From assembly GCA_900466605.1 (NCBI GenBank), contig UBMU01000018.1:38359-102358 (forward strand): a stretch of DNA of 64,000 nucleotides. Reading direction: 5' to 3'. Under the pieces are notes generated by a model. That model did no database searches. It was given only the letters and a program-made list of their open reading frames with translations, and was not told the DNA's origin. This DNA is from Hyphomicrobiales bacterium (GTDB taxonomy: Bacteria; Pseudomonadota; Alphaproteobacteria; Rhizobiales; Rhizobiaceae). Positions 36,652 through 46,108 of this stretch are shown here, in pieces. The translations under genes and the position numbers were made by a program. Each line of letters begins with the position of its first letter. Position 1 is the first letter of the stretch.

Positions 36652-36764
36652 CGAAGATCTTTCGCACTGGTGTTCGGATTGCCGCGACGGCATGCCGCAA
36701 AGGTTCGGGGCTTGTTTTGCATGAGCCGCTCAGGCAAATCAACTGCGGAAGTAAGGAGTAGCCC

Positions 36765-37868
36765 ATGGCCATCGCGAACGTGAGCACAGAACAGCAAATC
36801 CTGCGTGAGATACGCCGGCAAGACGGCAACCGCCGAGCTGTCCGTATCTGGCTGGGCTTTGTGCTCCTGGCGCTGTTCTGTCTTGTGATCGTCGGCGGCG
36901 CCACCAGGCTGACGAATTCGGGGCTCTCGATCACCGAATGGAAGCCGATTCATGGCGTGATTCCGCCCCTTAGTGCTGCCGAATGGGATGAGGAATTCAA
37001 ACTCTACCAGCGCATTCCCGAATATCAGCAGATGAACAGTGGCATGACCGTTGATGAGTTCAAGAGCATCTTCTGGTGGGAGTGGGCTCACCGGCTGATC
37101 GCCCGCGGCATTGGCATCATCTTCGCGTTGCCGTTGCTCTACTTCTGGGTGACGGGAAAGGTGGAGAAGCGATTGCGCTGGCCGCTCTTCGGGATACTCG
37201 TACTGGGCGGGCTGCAGGGTGCGATCGGCTGGTGGATGGTATCGTCAGGGCTCTCCGTCCGCACCGACGTTAGCCAGTATCGATTGGCGACGCACCTGAT
37301 CATGGCCTGTCTTATCTTCGCCTCCTGCATGTGGATCATGCGGGGGCTTTCGCCACACTCCGATGACTCGGCGCCAACGCAAGGTTCGCACCTATGGGCC
37401 GCTGCGATAGCCGTGTTCGCGCTTTTCCAGATCTATCTCGGTGCGCTGGTTGCTGGCCTCGACGCCGGCTTTACCTACAATACCTGGCCGCTGATGGACG
37501 GCGCCATCGTACCCGCCGATCTCTTGATCCAGCAGCCGGCCTGGATCAATTTCTTCGAGAATCCCAAAACTGTTCAGTTCGTTCATCGGCTGGGCGCCTA
37601 CACCCTTTTTGCTTTGACGCTGATCAACATGATCATTGCCCTGACCGCAGCGCCAACCACGACACATGCGCGGCGTGCCGTCGTCCTGGTTTTGCTGGTA
37701 ACAGTTCAGGCCGCCATTGGAATTGCGACCTTGTTGTTCGAGGTCCCGCTCCATTGGGGACTACTGCATCAGGCGGGAGCACTGGTGGTCTTTGGCTTCG
37801 CTATCGCAAACTGGCGGGGTTTCCACGGAGAATATCCGCGCGAGACCATGATTGCCGAGCAGGATTGA
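36765..37868 (+). CDS. ctaA: Heme A synthase (COX15/CtaA)
   Basis: 367 residues, eight membrane spans. CtaA oxidises heme O to heme A for aa3-type cytochrome oxidases. The family markers are VIVGGATRLTNSGLSITEWKP (residues about 42-62), EYQQMN, FKSIFWWEWAHRLIARGIG with a heme-ligand histidine, and FVHRLGAYTLF and HWGLLHQAGALVV with further histidines. The long QMNSGM form is the proteobacterial/mitochondrial type. The ATG follows AAGGAGTAGCCC. Confidence 0.95.
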   Translation: MAIANVSTEQQILREIRRQDGNRRAVRIWLGFVLLALFCLVIVGGATRLTNSGLSITEWKPIHGVIPPLSAAEWDEEFKLYQRIPEYQQMNSGMTVDEFKSIFWWEWAHRLIARGIGIIFALPLLYFWVTGKVEKRLRWPLFGILVLGGLQGAIGWWMVSSGLSVRTDVSQYRLATHLIMACLIFASCMWIMRGLSPHSDDSAPTQGSHLWAAAIAVFALFQIYLGALVAGLDAGFTYNTWPLMDGAIVPADLLIQQPAWINFFENPKTVQFVHRLGAYTLFALTLINMIIALTAAPTTTHARRAVVLVLLVTVQAAIGIATLLFEVPLHWGLLHQAGALVVFGFAIANWRGFHGEYPRETMIAEQD

Positions 37869-37963
37869 GCTCAACAACGGCCACCTCAAAAATCGCCAGT
37901 TCGCTGTCGAAACCGAGCCATCGCGAACGTCCTTGAAGTAGCGTGATGGAACGGGAGACGGCT

Positions 37964-38533
37964 ATGCGACAACTCGGTGTATTTCTGAGCATTTCTCTTG
38001 ATGGATATTTCGCCGACCAAAACGGCGATGCGAGCTGGGCGCATCGGGACGACCCCGAGTTCAACGCTTTCATCGCCGGCAACGCGAGCATCGGTGGTGA
38101 GCTCCTCATGGGGCGAAGAACCTACGACCTCATGGCCTCCTATTGGCCGACCGCGATGGCCAGGGAACGCGAGCCGATCGTGGCGGATGGAATGAACAGT
38201 CTACCAAAGATCGTGTTCTCGCAAACGATGAGCGAGGCCGGATGGAACAATACGCGGCTGATTCGCGAAGACCCCGTGGCGGCCGTGCGCGCCCTCAAGC
38301 AGGTAGAAGGCAAGGATATGGTTGCTCTTGGCAGCGGCACTATCGTTTCGCAGCTTGCGGAAGCCGGTTTGGTCGATGTGTTTCAGTTCGTGGTCGTGCC
38401 GATAGCACTCGGGGCAGGCCGATCGGTATTTGCAGGTATCAGCGAGCGATTGGCACTGACGCTAACGGATAGTCGAGCCTTTGCCAGAGGCAACGTGGTT
38501 CTGACCTACACTCCTTCGCAGTCGCGCAGGTAA
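37964..38533 (+). CDS. Dihydrofolate reductase-like (RibD C-terminal) family protein
   Basis: 189 residues. The opening QLGVFLSISLDGYFADQNGDASW and GGELLMGRRTYDLMASYW match the RibD_C/DHFR-like fold (YyaP/YwjB group). GSGTIVSQLAEAGLVDVFQFVVVPIALGAGRSVF is the second family block. It should bind NADPH; the substrate is unknown and it is probably not the housekeeping DHFR. The ATG at 37964 follows GGGAGACGG. It lies alone between ctaA and the convergent rne. Confidence 0.88.
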   Translation: MRQLGVFLSISLDGYFADQNGDASWAHRDDPEFNAFIAGNASIGGELLMGRRTYDLMASYWPTAMAREREPIVADGMNSLPKIVFSQTMSEAGWNNTRLIREDPVAAVRALKQVEGKDMVALGSGTIVSQLAEAGLVDVFQFVVVPIALGAGRSVFAGISERLALTLTDSRAFARGNVVLTYTPSQSRR

Positions 38534-38555
38534 CGCATCGACCTTATCGATGGCA

Positions 38556-38588
38556 TAAAAAATCCGGCTGCGTTGCCACAGCCGGATC
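38556..38588 (-). terminator. Rho-independent terminator after rne
   Basis: On the minus strand, ATCCGGCTG/CAGCCGGAT form a perfect 9-pair stem with an 8-base loop, followed by TTTTT. It lies 27 bases past the rne stop. Confidence 0.88.
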
Positions 38589-38614
38589 TTACTACTTATC
38601 GCCGAATATCAATC

Positions 38615-41422
38615 TTAGAAAAAACCGCGGCGCTGCCACCAGCCAGCTTTCTTCGGCTTGCCGTCGCCCTCGCCCTCGGCGGCATCGCCGCGCGTCGACT
38701 TAACGGTCGGTTCCGACGAGGAGATGTTCGATTCCCTATTGGCGCGGACAGGCTTCGCGTCTTCCACGGCCGGTGTGGCGAGGTCTGCGGCGGCTGCCTC
38801 GACTTCAGCCTCTGCGGGCGGCGCCACTTCTTCGACAACAGGCTCTTCGACCGGCGACGCCTTGCGGCCACGACGTGCACGCTTCGGCTTTACGTCTTCT
38901 GTCACAGACGCGCCTGTCTCGACGGCTGCCATTGCCGGTTGAGCTTCGACTGCTTCTTCGGCGACCGCCTCGATCACCTCGACAGCGGTCACTTCGGCCT
39001 CGGCATCCTCTGCACTGTCATCTCCCGCTTCAGCCGTTGAAGCTTCCTGCTCGCCGCCTTCCTCGCGGTTGCGGCGACCGCCGCGCTTGCCGCGACGGCG
39101 GCGCTTGCGACGCTGGCCCTCATCGCCTTCGTCACGCGTTTCAGAGGCTGCAGCTACGCTTTCGTCGCCTTCATCCTCGTCATCACCGTCAGTCTGGTCG
39201 CCTTCCTCAGCGTCAGCAGAGACGCCTTCGGCGGTTGCCGGATCGCCGTTGCCATTGCGGCCCCGACGACGACGGCGGCGCTTGCGCTTGCGGCCGTCTC
39301 CATCGCTTTCAGTGCGTTGCGCCGGACGTTCCGAAGCTGCCGGCTTGGCCTCCAGTTCCTCGTCTTCCTCCTCATCGATTTCGACCACGACATCGTCGTC
39401 TTCGTCATCGGGGATAGCAGCAAAATTGAACAGGCTTTCGATCTTGACCGGGTTCTCGACGGGCTCACCGCGGTCGATCGCAAAGTGCTGCGAGCCGACG
39501 GAGCCGTCTGCGTCGATAATGATCGCGACACCGAAGCGGGCTTCGTAGTCGAGGATCGTCTGGCGCTTGTGGTTGAGGAGGTACAGAGCAATATCTGGTG
39601 TCGTGCGCACAGTGATGTTGTGCGTCGTATTCTTGAGCAGGTACTCCTCGATGCCGCGCAGAACATGCAGGGCAACGGAGGACTGCGAACGCACGTGGCC
39701 GCTACCGCCGCAGTGCGAGCAGACCTGCGTCGTTGATTCGAGAACGGATGCGCGGATGCGCTGGCGTGACATTTCCAGAAGGCCGAAATGCGAGATGCGG
39801 CCGACCTGAATGCGGGCGCGGTCGTTCTTCAGGCATTCCTTCAGCTTCTTCTCGACAGCGCGGTTATTGCGCTTCTCTTCCATGTCGATGAAGTCGATGA
39901 CGATCAGGCCGGCAAGGTCGCGCAGGCGAAGCTGGCGAGCGATTTCTTCCGCGGCTTCGAGGTTGGTCTGGAGTGCCGTGTCCTCGATCGAGTGCTCCCG
40001 CGTCGAGCGACCTGAGTTGACGTCGATCGAAACCAGCGCTTCCGTCTGGTTCATGATCAGGTAGCCGCCGGACTTCAGGGTCACCTGCGGCTGCAGCATT
40101 CGGTCGAGTTGAGCCTCGATGCCGGACCTGGAGAAGATCGGATGAATGTCGCGATAGGGCTGAACCACCTTGGCGTGGCTCGGCATCAGCATCTTCATGA
40201 AGTCCTTCGCTTCACGATAGCCTTCTTCGCCGGCAACGATGATCTCGCCGATATCCTTGTTGTAGAGGTCGCGGATCGAACGCTTGATGAGCGAGCCTTC
40301 CTCGTAGACGAGGCAGGGAGCGGTCGACTGCAGCGTCAGTGTGCGCACGTTCTCCCACAGGCGCATCAGGTATTCGAAGTCGCGCTTGACCTCGACCTTG
40401 GTCCGGTTCGCACCGGCCGTGCGCAGGATCACGCCCATGCCCTGCGGCACTTCGAGCATGCGTGCTATTTCCTTCAGGCGCTTGCGGTCCTGCGGATTGG
40501 TGATCTTGCGGGAGATGCCGCCGCCACGTGCCGTATTCGGCATGAGGACAGAGTAACGGCCAGCCAGCGAGAGATAGGTCGTCAGGGCCGCGCCCTTGTT
40601 GCCGCGCTCTTCCTTTGCCACCTGCACCAGCAGGATCTGGCGGCGCTTGATGACTTCCTGGATACGATACTGCTTGCGCGGCTTGCGCTGAACGCGATCT
40701 GGAACTTCTTCCATGGCGTCTTCGGCGCCAACGGACTCGATCACTTCCTCTTCGTGGTCGTGATCGTCATCATCATCGTCATCGCCGCGGCGTCGGGCAT
40801 CGACCACTTCGGAGATCGAGTCCGTCTCGACCATCGCAGCCATTTCGTTGCTCGAAGAGCCTTCGTCGTCGTTATCGACCGAGGCTTCACTGACAGCCTC
40901 TTCGCTCGCCGTCGCTTCGACGGCCGGCGCTGCCTTCTTGCGGCTGCGGCGAGGCTTTGCCTTCTTGGCAGGGGTCTCTTCGACGACTTCGGCGACGACC
41001 TCGACCGTTTCTACCTCAGGCGCAGCTTCCTCTGCCGTCACCTCGGCAGTAGCAACATCTATATCGGGTTGCTCCTGGGTGGAGAGATCGATGGGTGCCG
41101 TCTCAACATGTTCGACGTCGTCGTCCCGGCGATGCTCTTCGGCTTCGGCGCGAAGCAGAGCCTGGCGATCGGCAAGCGGTATCTGATAGTAATCGGGATG
41201 AATTTCGGCGAAGGCCAGGAAGCCGTGCCGGTTGCCGCCGTAGTCAACGAAGGCGGCCTGTAGCGAGGGCTCAACCCTCGTTACCTTTGCGAGATAGATA
41301 TTGCCGCGAATTTGCTTCTTGTGCTGCGACTCGAAGTCAAATTCTTCTATGCGGTTTCCGCGAACGACAACAACGCGCGTCTCTTCCTCGTGAGACGCGT
41401 CGATAAGCATCTTGTCTGCCAT
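38615..41422 (-). CDS. rne: Ribonuclease E
   Basis: 935 residues. RNase E starts decay and processing of most RNAs and scaffolds the degradosome. The S1 domain begins GNIYLAKVTRVEPSLQAAFVDYGGNRHGFLAF but is interrupted by an acidic insertion of about 160 residues (about 105-265) with runs of D and E, a trait of alphaproteobacterial RNase E. The catalytic DNase-like core has VSIDVNSGRSTRE and LIVIDFIDMEEKRN; the Zn-link is CSHCGGSGHV. The C-terminal half is disordered, with Arg-rich RNA-binding patches (GRKRKRRRRRRGRNG, RRKRRRRGKRGGRR) and ends WWQRRGFF. The ATG follows GAGGAGCAC. Confidence 0.96.
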   Translation of the reverse strand: MADKMLIDASHEEETRVVVVRGNRIEEFDFESQHKKQIRGNIYLAKVTRVEPSLQAAFVDYGGNRHGFLAFAEIHPDYYQIPLADRQALLRAEAEEHRRDDDVEHVETAPIDLSTQEQPDIDVATAEVTAEEAAPEVETVEVVAEVVEETPAKKAKPRRSRKKAAPAVEATASEEAVSEASVDNDDEGSSSNEMAAMVETDSISEVVDARRRGDDDDDDDHDHEEEVIESVGAEDAMEEVPDRVQRKPRKQYRIQEVIKRRQILLVQVAKEERGNKGAALTTYLSLAGRYSVLMPNTARGGGISRKITNPQDRKRLKEIARMLEVPQGMGVILRTAGANRTKVEVKRDFEYLMRLWENVRTLTLQSTAPCLVYEEGSLIKRSIRDLYNKDIGEIIVAGEEGYREAKDFMKMLMPSHAKVVQPYRDIHPIFSRSGIEAQLDRMLQPQVTLKSGGYLIMNQTEALVSIDVNSGRSTREHSIEDTALQTNLEAAEEIARQLRLRDLAGLIVIDFIDMEEKRNNRAVEKKLKECLKNDRARIQVGRISHFGLLEMSRQRIRASVLESTTQVCSHCGGSGHVRSQSSVALHVLRGIEEYLLKNTTHNITVRTTPDIALYLLNHKRQTILDYEARFGVAIIIDADGSVGSQHFAIDRGEPVENPVKIESLFNFAAIPDDEDDDVVVEIDEEEDEELEAKPAASERPAQRTESDGDGRKRKRRRRRRGRNGNGDPATAEGVSADAEEGDQTDGDDEDEGDESVAAASETRDEGDEGQRRKRRRRGKRGGRRNREEGGEQEASTAEAGDDSAEDAEAEVTAVEVIEAVAEEAVEAQPAMAAVETGASVTEDVKPKRARRGRKASPVEEPVVEEVAPPAEAEVEAAAADLATPAVEDAKPVRANRESNISSSEPTVKSTRGDAAEGEGDGKPKKAGWWQRRGFF

Positions 41423-42057
41423 GTAAGATGTGCTCCTCGGCGCGGCCGAACGTCGGCATCCTCTTGTGTCGATGTGACGGAAGAGGTGCGGCTCGTCATT
41501 GCAGCGCCGGATAATGAAAGTCGCGATTGGTGCGGTGTGGAAGGCAGCAGCCAGACAGCAGCGGGGGAGATGTTCTCCCGGGGCCTGTAGACTTCAGATA
41601 AAACCTGCTGCGACACCATCAAAGACCAAGCGAGATCGACAAAACTAAGACCTTGTTCAGGTCCGATGAGTTTGCTCTCTCTGTAAAGAGCGGTTGGTGG
41701 CTATCCACCGATGAAGTTCCCGCATACGCCGGAAAATTCAGGATCCAATTTCGAGTGGAAACACATATGACGGCGGACGATTGCCGGTTGTGGCGCCAGT
41801 TCCGTAGCGGATTGGCTGCCGTGCAGGCGACTCTATCCCGTCAGTACTTCTACCCTAAAAATCCTTGTATGTTTTCTCTGTCACAATAGCAAGGGAAAAG
41901 CCAAATGTGCCATAATATTGATGGATTTCGGAAGGCATACAAAATCGGGGATTAAGGGCGCCGATTCGGCTCCGCGGCCGTGAACGGCGCCGACACCGGC
42001 AATTTCGCGTTTACCGGGAGAACTTGATCGGAATGTTATTTAGGGTGTGGCGGTCGA
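41423..42057. other. Long intergenic region between rne and the amidase gene
   Basis: 635 bases with no supported gene; the divergent promoters lie here. The part next to rne is probably a long rne leader, the place where RNase E autoregulates in other bacteria. An inverted repeat GGTTGGTGGCTATCCACC is visible near 41692-41710. Confidence 0.5.
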
Positions 42058-43317
42058 TTGTTTAAGAGGGTACGGCCCGCGACGGGGATATCCGGATGGC
42101 GGAGGACGAGGGTTGCGTTCGTTGCTGCTGCTGCGGCGATGGTTTTTGCGTTTCCTCCAAACGTGAGAGCGGATGATGCTGCGAAGGTCGAACCGTTGCT
42201 CGCTTATGGCGCGCGCATCATCGGCGACGATGCCCGCACCCGTATCGTTATCGATTTCGATCGCGCACCGGACTTCTCGATCCATTACATCGCCAATCCC
42301 GAACGGGTCGTGATCGATCTGCCCGCTACTGCCTTCGGGTTCCAGGCCGGCGACCTCGAGGCGAGGGGACTTTTCAAGGATATCCGTTACGGCAAGATGG
42401 ATGAGGACAGCGCCCGTATAGTGCTGACGGCCAAAAAGCCCGCGAAGATGGAAGTCGCCAAGGTTCAGGTGGACGAGGGCGGCAAGGGGTATCGCCTCGT
42501 CCTCGATGCCGCGATGATTGATAAAGACAAGTTTGCGGAACTGGTGAAGGCGCAATCATGGAGCGATCCCTCGTCCCAGCAGACGACCAGCGCCATTCCG
42601 GCGCCTCAGAAGCCGGCCAACGGGGATTTCATCATCGCCGTCGATGCCGGTCACGGTGGGATCGATACAGGTGCGATCGGTATCGATACCAAGACGCAGG
42701 AAAAGGACGTAACGCTCGCTTTCGCCAAGGCGCTCGCCGACCGCCTCAACCGGGAGGCTGGCATCAAGGCGTTTCTGACGCGAAAGGACGACTCGTTCCT
42801 GTCTCTTTCCGAGCGTGTGGAGATTGCCCGCCAGAACCATGCGGGCCTATTTATTTCGATGCACGCGGACACCCTCAAGCAGAAGGATATTCGCGGCGCA
42901 ACGGTCTACACGATCTCCGACCGGGCCTCGGATAAGCTCGCCGCTGACTTGGCCGACCGCGAAAACCTCTCCGACCAGATCGCGGGCAGGGAAACCGTGG
43001 CCGAACCTCCCGAAGTGGCCGACATTCTGCTCGACTTGACGCGCCGCGAAACGCAGGCTTTTTCGATTTCTCTGGCGGAAAGCGTGCTGGCGTCTTTCAA
43101 AGATCAGGTAGGAACAATCAACAATCCGCATCGCCACGCCGGCTTCCGAGTTCTTCAGGCGCCGGATGTGCCCTCTATCCTGTTGGAGTTGGGCTTTCTT
43201 TCGAACAGGGACGACGAGAAACTTCTCCTCGATGAGGCCTGGCGTGGAAGGATGGCGGACTTGCTGACGGAAGCGGTAAAACGCTATCGCACGGCAATGG
43301 TCGCAAATGGTGGCTGA
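42058..43317 (+). CDS. amiC: N-acetylmuramoyl-L-alanine amidase
   Basis: 419 residues. A signal sequence (RRTRVAFVAAAAAMVFAFPPNVRA), an AMIN domain (ARTRIVIDFDRAPDFSIHYIANPERVVIDLPAT) and an Amidase_3 catalytic domain with zinc ligands VDAGHGG, E in KTQEKDVTLAFAK, SMHAD and the catalytic E in LLELGFLSN. It cleaves septal peptidoglycan for daughter-cell separation. The start is uncertain: the frame has TTG at 42058 and a stop at 42025, with only a weak AGGG upstream. mrcA follows after 243 bases, so cell-wall cutting and synthesis genes are paired. Confidence 0.92.
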   Translation: MFKRVRPATGISGWRRTRVAFVAAAAAMVFAFPPNVRADDAAKVEPLLAYGARIIGDDARTRIVIDFDRAPDFSIHYIANPERVVIDLPATAFGFQAGDLEARGLFKDIRYGKMDEDSARIVLTAKKPAKMEVAKVQVDEGGKGYRLVLDAAMIDKDKFAELVKAQSWSDPSSQQTTSAIPAPQKPANGDFIIAVDAGHGGIDTGAIGIDTKTQEKDVTLAFAKALADRLNREAGIKAFLTRKDDSFLSLSERVEIARQNHAGLFISMHADTLKQKDIRGATVYTISDRASDKLAADLADRENLSDQIAGRETVAEPPEVADILLDLTRRETQAFSISLAESVLASFKDQVGTINNPHRHAGFRVLQAPDVPSILLELGFLSNRDDEKLLLDEAWRGRMADLLTEAVKRYRTAMVANGG

Positions 43318-43560
43318 TTTAAGCCGTGGCTCAGATGTGACACTCTTGCGGGTAACGACATTGCAATGTGGGAATAGCGCTTCGAGGCCCTATTTTACTC
43401 ACATTCACGCCGTTACTCACCTGTATGTTTCCAAAGGCAAAACGGAATCGGCTTGTGGCGAAAACGCTCATGGAGTAAGTCGCCCAGCGTGCAAGATGCC
43501 CCGATCCATGCGATTGTTATGCTCGCGCCGATCGATGATTGAGATACCGGTAGCTTAAAT

Positions 43561-46008
43561 ATGATCAGACTTCTTGGATATTTCTTCGGAGTGGCTTGCG
43601 TCCTGTTCTTGGGCGTGGCGGCTGTTGTTGCCATTTACCTGGCAACCGTTACGAAGGATCTTCCTGACTACGCAGTGCTGAGCAGCTATGAGCCGCCGGT
43701 GACGACCCGCGTGCATGCAGGAAATGGCGCGTTGATGGCGGAATACGCCAAGGAGCGCAGGCTTTTCCTGCCGATCCAGGCCGTTCCCGACCGCGTCAAG
43801 GCTGCCTTCCTGTCTGCTGAGGACAAGAATTTCTATCAGCATCCCGGCATCGACGTTACCGGCTTTGCACGTGCGGTGGTTGCCTATCTGACCGGCGGCC
43901 CGACGCAGGGTGGCTCGACGATCACGCAGCAGGTTGCCAAGAACTTCCTGCTTTCCAGCGAACAGACGATGGAGCGCAAGGCGAAGGAAGCAATCCTCTC
44001 CTTCCGTATCGAGCAGGCCTACAGCAAGGACAAGATCCTTGAGCTCTACCTGAACGAGATCTTTTTCGGCCTCAACTCCTACGGCATTGCCAGCGCCTCG
44101 CTCACTTATTTCAACAAGTCGGTGAATGAACTGACGATCGCCGACGCTGCCTACCTCGCCTCGCTGCCGAAGGGGCCAGCCAACTATCATCCCTTCCGCC
44201 ATCCCGAAGCAGCGGTCACGCGCCGCAATTGGGTCATCGATCGCATGGTCGAGAATGGCTATGTCAGCCAGTCTGACGGTGCCGAAGCCAAGAAGCAGCC
44301 ACTTGGTGTCACCGGTCGCAATAGCGGTCCCTCGCTCTTCGCATCTGGCTATTTTGCCGAGGCGGTTCGCCGCCAGTTGATCGAACAGTACGGCGAAAAG
44401 ATGCTGTATGAAGGCGGACTATCCGTTCGCACGTCCTTTGACCCGGCGCTTCAGGTCTTTGCGCGCAAGGCCCTTCACGACGGCTTGACAACCTACGACG
44501 AGCGCCGCGGCTTCCACGGCCCGATCAAGCAGATCGACACGACGGCTGATTGGGGCAAGGCACTGGCCGACATTCCGGCGTTGACCGACGTGCCGGAATG
44601 GCGGTTGGCGGTTGTGTTGGCTGTAGCCGACGATAGCGTTGATATCGGCTTGCAGCCGCCCAAGGATGCCGGCGGCAAGATTCCGGCGGAGCGGGAGCGC
44701 GCCGTCATCGAAGCCAAGAATATGCAGTGGGCCTATCGGTCGGCTGCTGGCCGGAAGACGGCGAAGTCGCCCGAGGGTGTCCTGTCGGCCGGTGATGTCG
44801 TCTACGTCGAGAGGCTGGGCGACGAGGGATCGAACTCCTACCGGCTTCGCCAGCCGCCGAAGGTCGAGGGCGGTTTGGTCGCTATGGATCCGAAGACCGG
44901 TCGTGTGCTTGCGATGGTCGGAGGCTTCTCCTATTCGCAGTCGGAATTTAACCGTGCGACCCAGGCGATGCGCCAGCCCGGATCTTCCTTCAAGCCGTTC
45001 GTCTACGCGGCCGCCATGGACAATGGCTATACGCCGGCGTCGGTTGTCAGCGACGATCCGCTGTCGATTCAAACAGGCAATGGCCAGGTGTGGGCGCCGG
45101 ACAACTATGAAGGCGAGGGCGGTGGCGCCAATACGCTTCGCTTCGCCATCGAGCACTCGCGCAACCGCATGACCGTGCGTCTTGCCAACGACCTCGGAAT
45201 GAACGTTGTTGCAGAATATGCCGAACGCTTCGGCATTTATGATCACATGATGCCGGTTCTCGCCATGTCGCTGGGGTCCGGCGAGACCACGGTGCTTCGT
45301 ATGGTGTCGGCCTATTCTGTCCTCGCCAACGGCGGCAAGCAGATCAAGCCGACGCTGATTGACCGCATCCAGGACCGGTATGGGCGTACTATTTTCAAGC
45401 ATGAGGAGCGCGTCTGCGAGGGCTGCAACGCCAGCGACTGGCAGAACCAGGACGAGCCTAATGTCGTCGACAATCGCGAAACCGTTCTTGACCCGATGAC
45501 CTCCTACCAGATCACCTCAATGCTGCAGGGCGTTGTCCAGCGTGGTACCGCTGCTGGCAAGGTCAACCTCGGGGAGCGTGATGTCGCCGGCAAGACCGGT
45601 ACGACGAACGACGAGAAGGACGCATGGTTCGTCGGCTTCACGCCGGATCTCGTCGCCGGTCTCTATATCGGCTTCGATTCGCCTTCGACACTCGGGCGTG
45701 GAGGCACGGGAGGCTCGCTCTCGGCACCAGTTTTCAACGAATTCATGCAGGCTGCCGTCAAGGACATGCCGGCGTCCAAGTTCGTTATTCCCGCTGGGAT
45801 GAACCTCATTCCGATCGACCGCAAGACCGGCATGGCCGCCGCGCAGGGCGATCCGAACACGATTATCGAAGCCTTCAAGCCGGGCACCGGTCCTGCCGAC
45901 AGTTTCTCCGTCATTGGCATGGATAACGCCATGGCGCCCGAGGAGATCCTGCGCACCTCCCCACAGGCCAACCAGGCCGTCCAGTCCGGCGCCGGCGGAC
46001 TCTACTAG
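43561..46008 (+). CDS. mrcA: Penicillin-binding protein 1A
   Basis: 815 residues. One N-terminal membrane span is followed by the GT51 transglycosylase (E87 in SAEDKNFYQHPG; GGSTITQQVAKN; KAKEAILSFRIEQ) and the transpeptidase with S475-S-F-K (RQPGSSFKPF), the SRN in EHSRNRM and KTGTTN. Between them is an OB-like insert (about 300-430) as in other PBP1a. It polymerises and cross-links peptidoglycan; in Rhizobiaceae PBP1a is the main polar-growth synthase (known for Agrobacterium). Length normal. A strong hairpin follows. Confidence 0.96.
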   Translation: MIRLLGYFFGVACVLFLGVAAVVAIYLATVTKDLPDYAVLSSYEPPVTTRVHAGNGALMAEYAKERRLFLPIQAVPDRVKAAFLSAEDKNFYQHPGIDVTGFARAVVAYLTGGPTQGGSTITQQVAKNFLLSSEQTMERKAKEAILSFRIEQAYSKDKILELYLNEIFFGLNSYGIASASLTYFNKSVNELTIADAAYLASLPKGPANYHPFRHPEAAVTRRNWVIDRMVENGYVSQSDGAEAKKQPLGVTGRNSGPSLFASGYFAEAVRRQLIEQYGEKMLYEGGLSVRTSFDPALQVFARKALHDGLTTYDERRGFHGPIKQIDTTADWGKALADIPALTDVPEWRLAVVLAVADDSVDIGLQPPKDAGGKIPAERERAVIEAKNMQWAYRSAAGRKTAKSPEGVLSAGDVVYVERLGDEGSNSYRLRQPPKVEGGLVAMDPKTGRVLAMVGGFSYSQSEFNRATQAMRQPGSSFKPFVYAAAMDNGYTPASVVSDDPLSIQTGNGQVWAPDNYEGEGGGANTLRFAIEHSRNRMTVRLANDLGMNVVAEYAERFGIYDHMMPVLAMSLGSGETTVLRMVSAYSVLANGGKQIKPTLIDRIQDRYGRTIFKHEERVCEGCNASDWQNQDEPNVVDNRETVLDPMTSYQITSMLQGVVQRGTAAGKVNLGERDVAGKTGTTNDEKDAWFVGFTPDLVAGLYIGFDSPSTLGRGGTGGSLSAPVFNEFMQAAVKDMPASKFVIPAGMNLIPIDRKTGMAAAQGDPNTIIEAFKPGTGPADSFSVIGMDNAMAPEEILRTSPQANQAVQSGAGGLY

Positions 46009-46024
46009 ACCTTCCCCCGAACCG

Positions 46025-46070
46025 TTGTGGCGGCTGCGGCTCTTTACATCCGCAGCCGCCACAATTATTT
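46025..46070 (+). terminator. Rho-independent terminator after mrcA
   Basis: A perfect 15-pair stem (TTGTGGCGGCTGCGG/CCGCAGCCGCCACAA) with a 10-base loop, followed by TTATTT. It lies 16 bases past the mrcA stop and 39 bases before prfB. Confidence 0.88.
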
Positions 46071-46108
46071 GACGGACAACTTTCGAAGCAACGCAGAGAA
46101 GCAGGAAA

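Noticed and set aside
41653..41889. 78-residue open frame between rne and the amidase gene
   Set aside because: It starts and ends without any conserved motif or ribosome-binding site in a region likely to be the rne leader.
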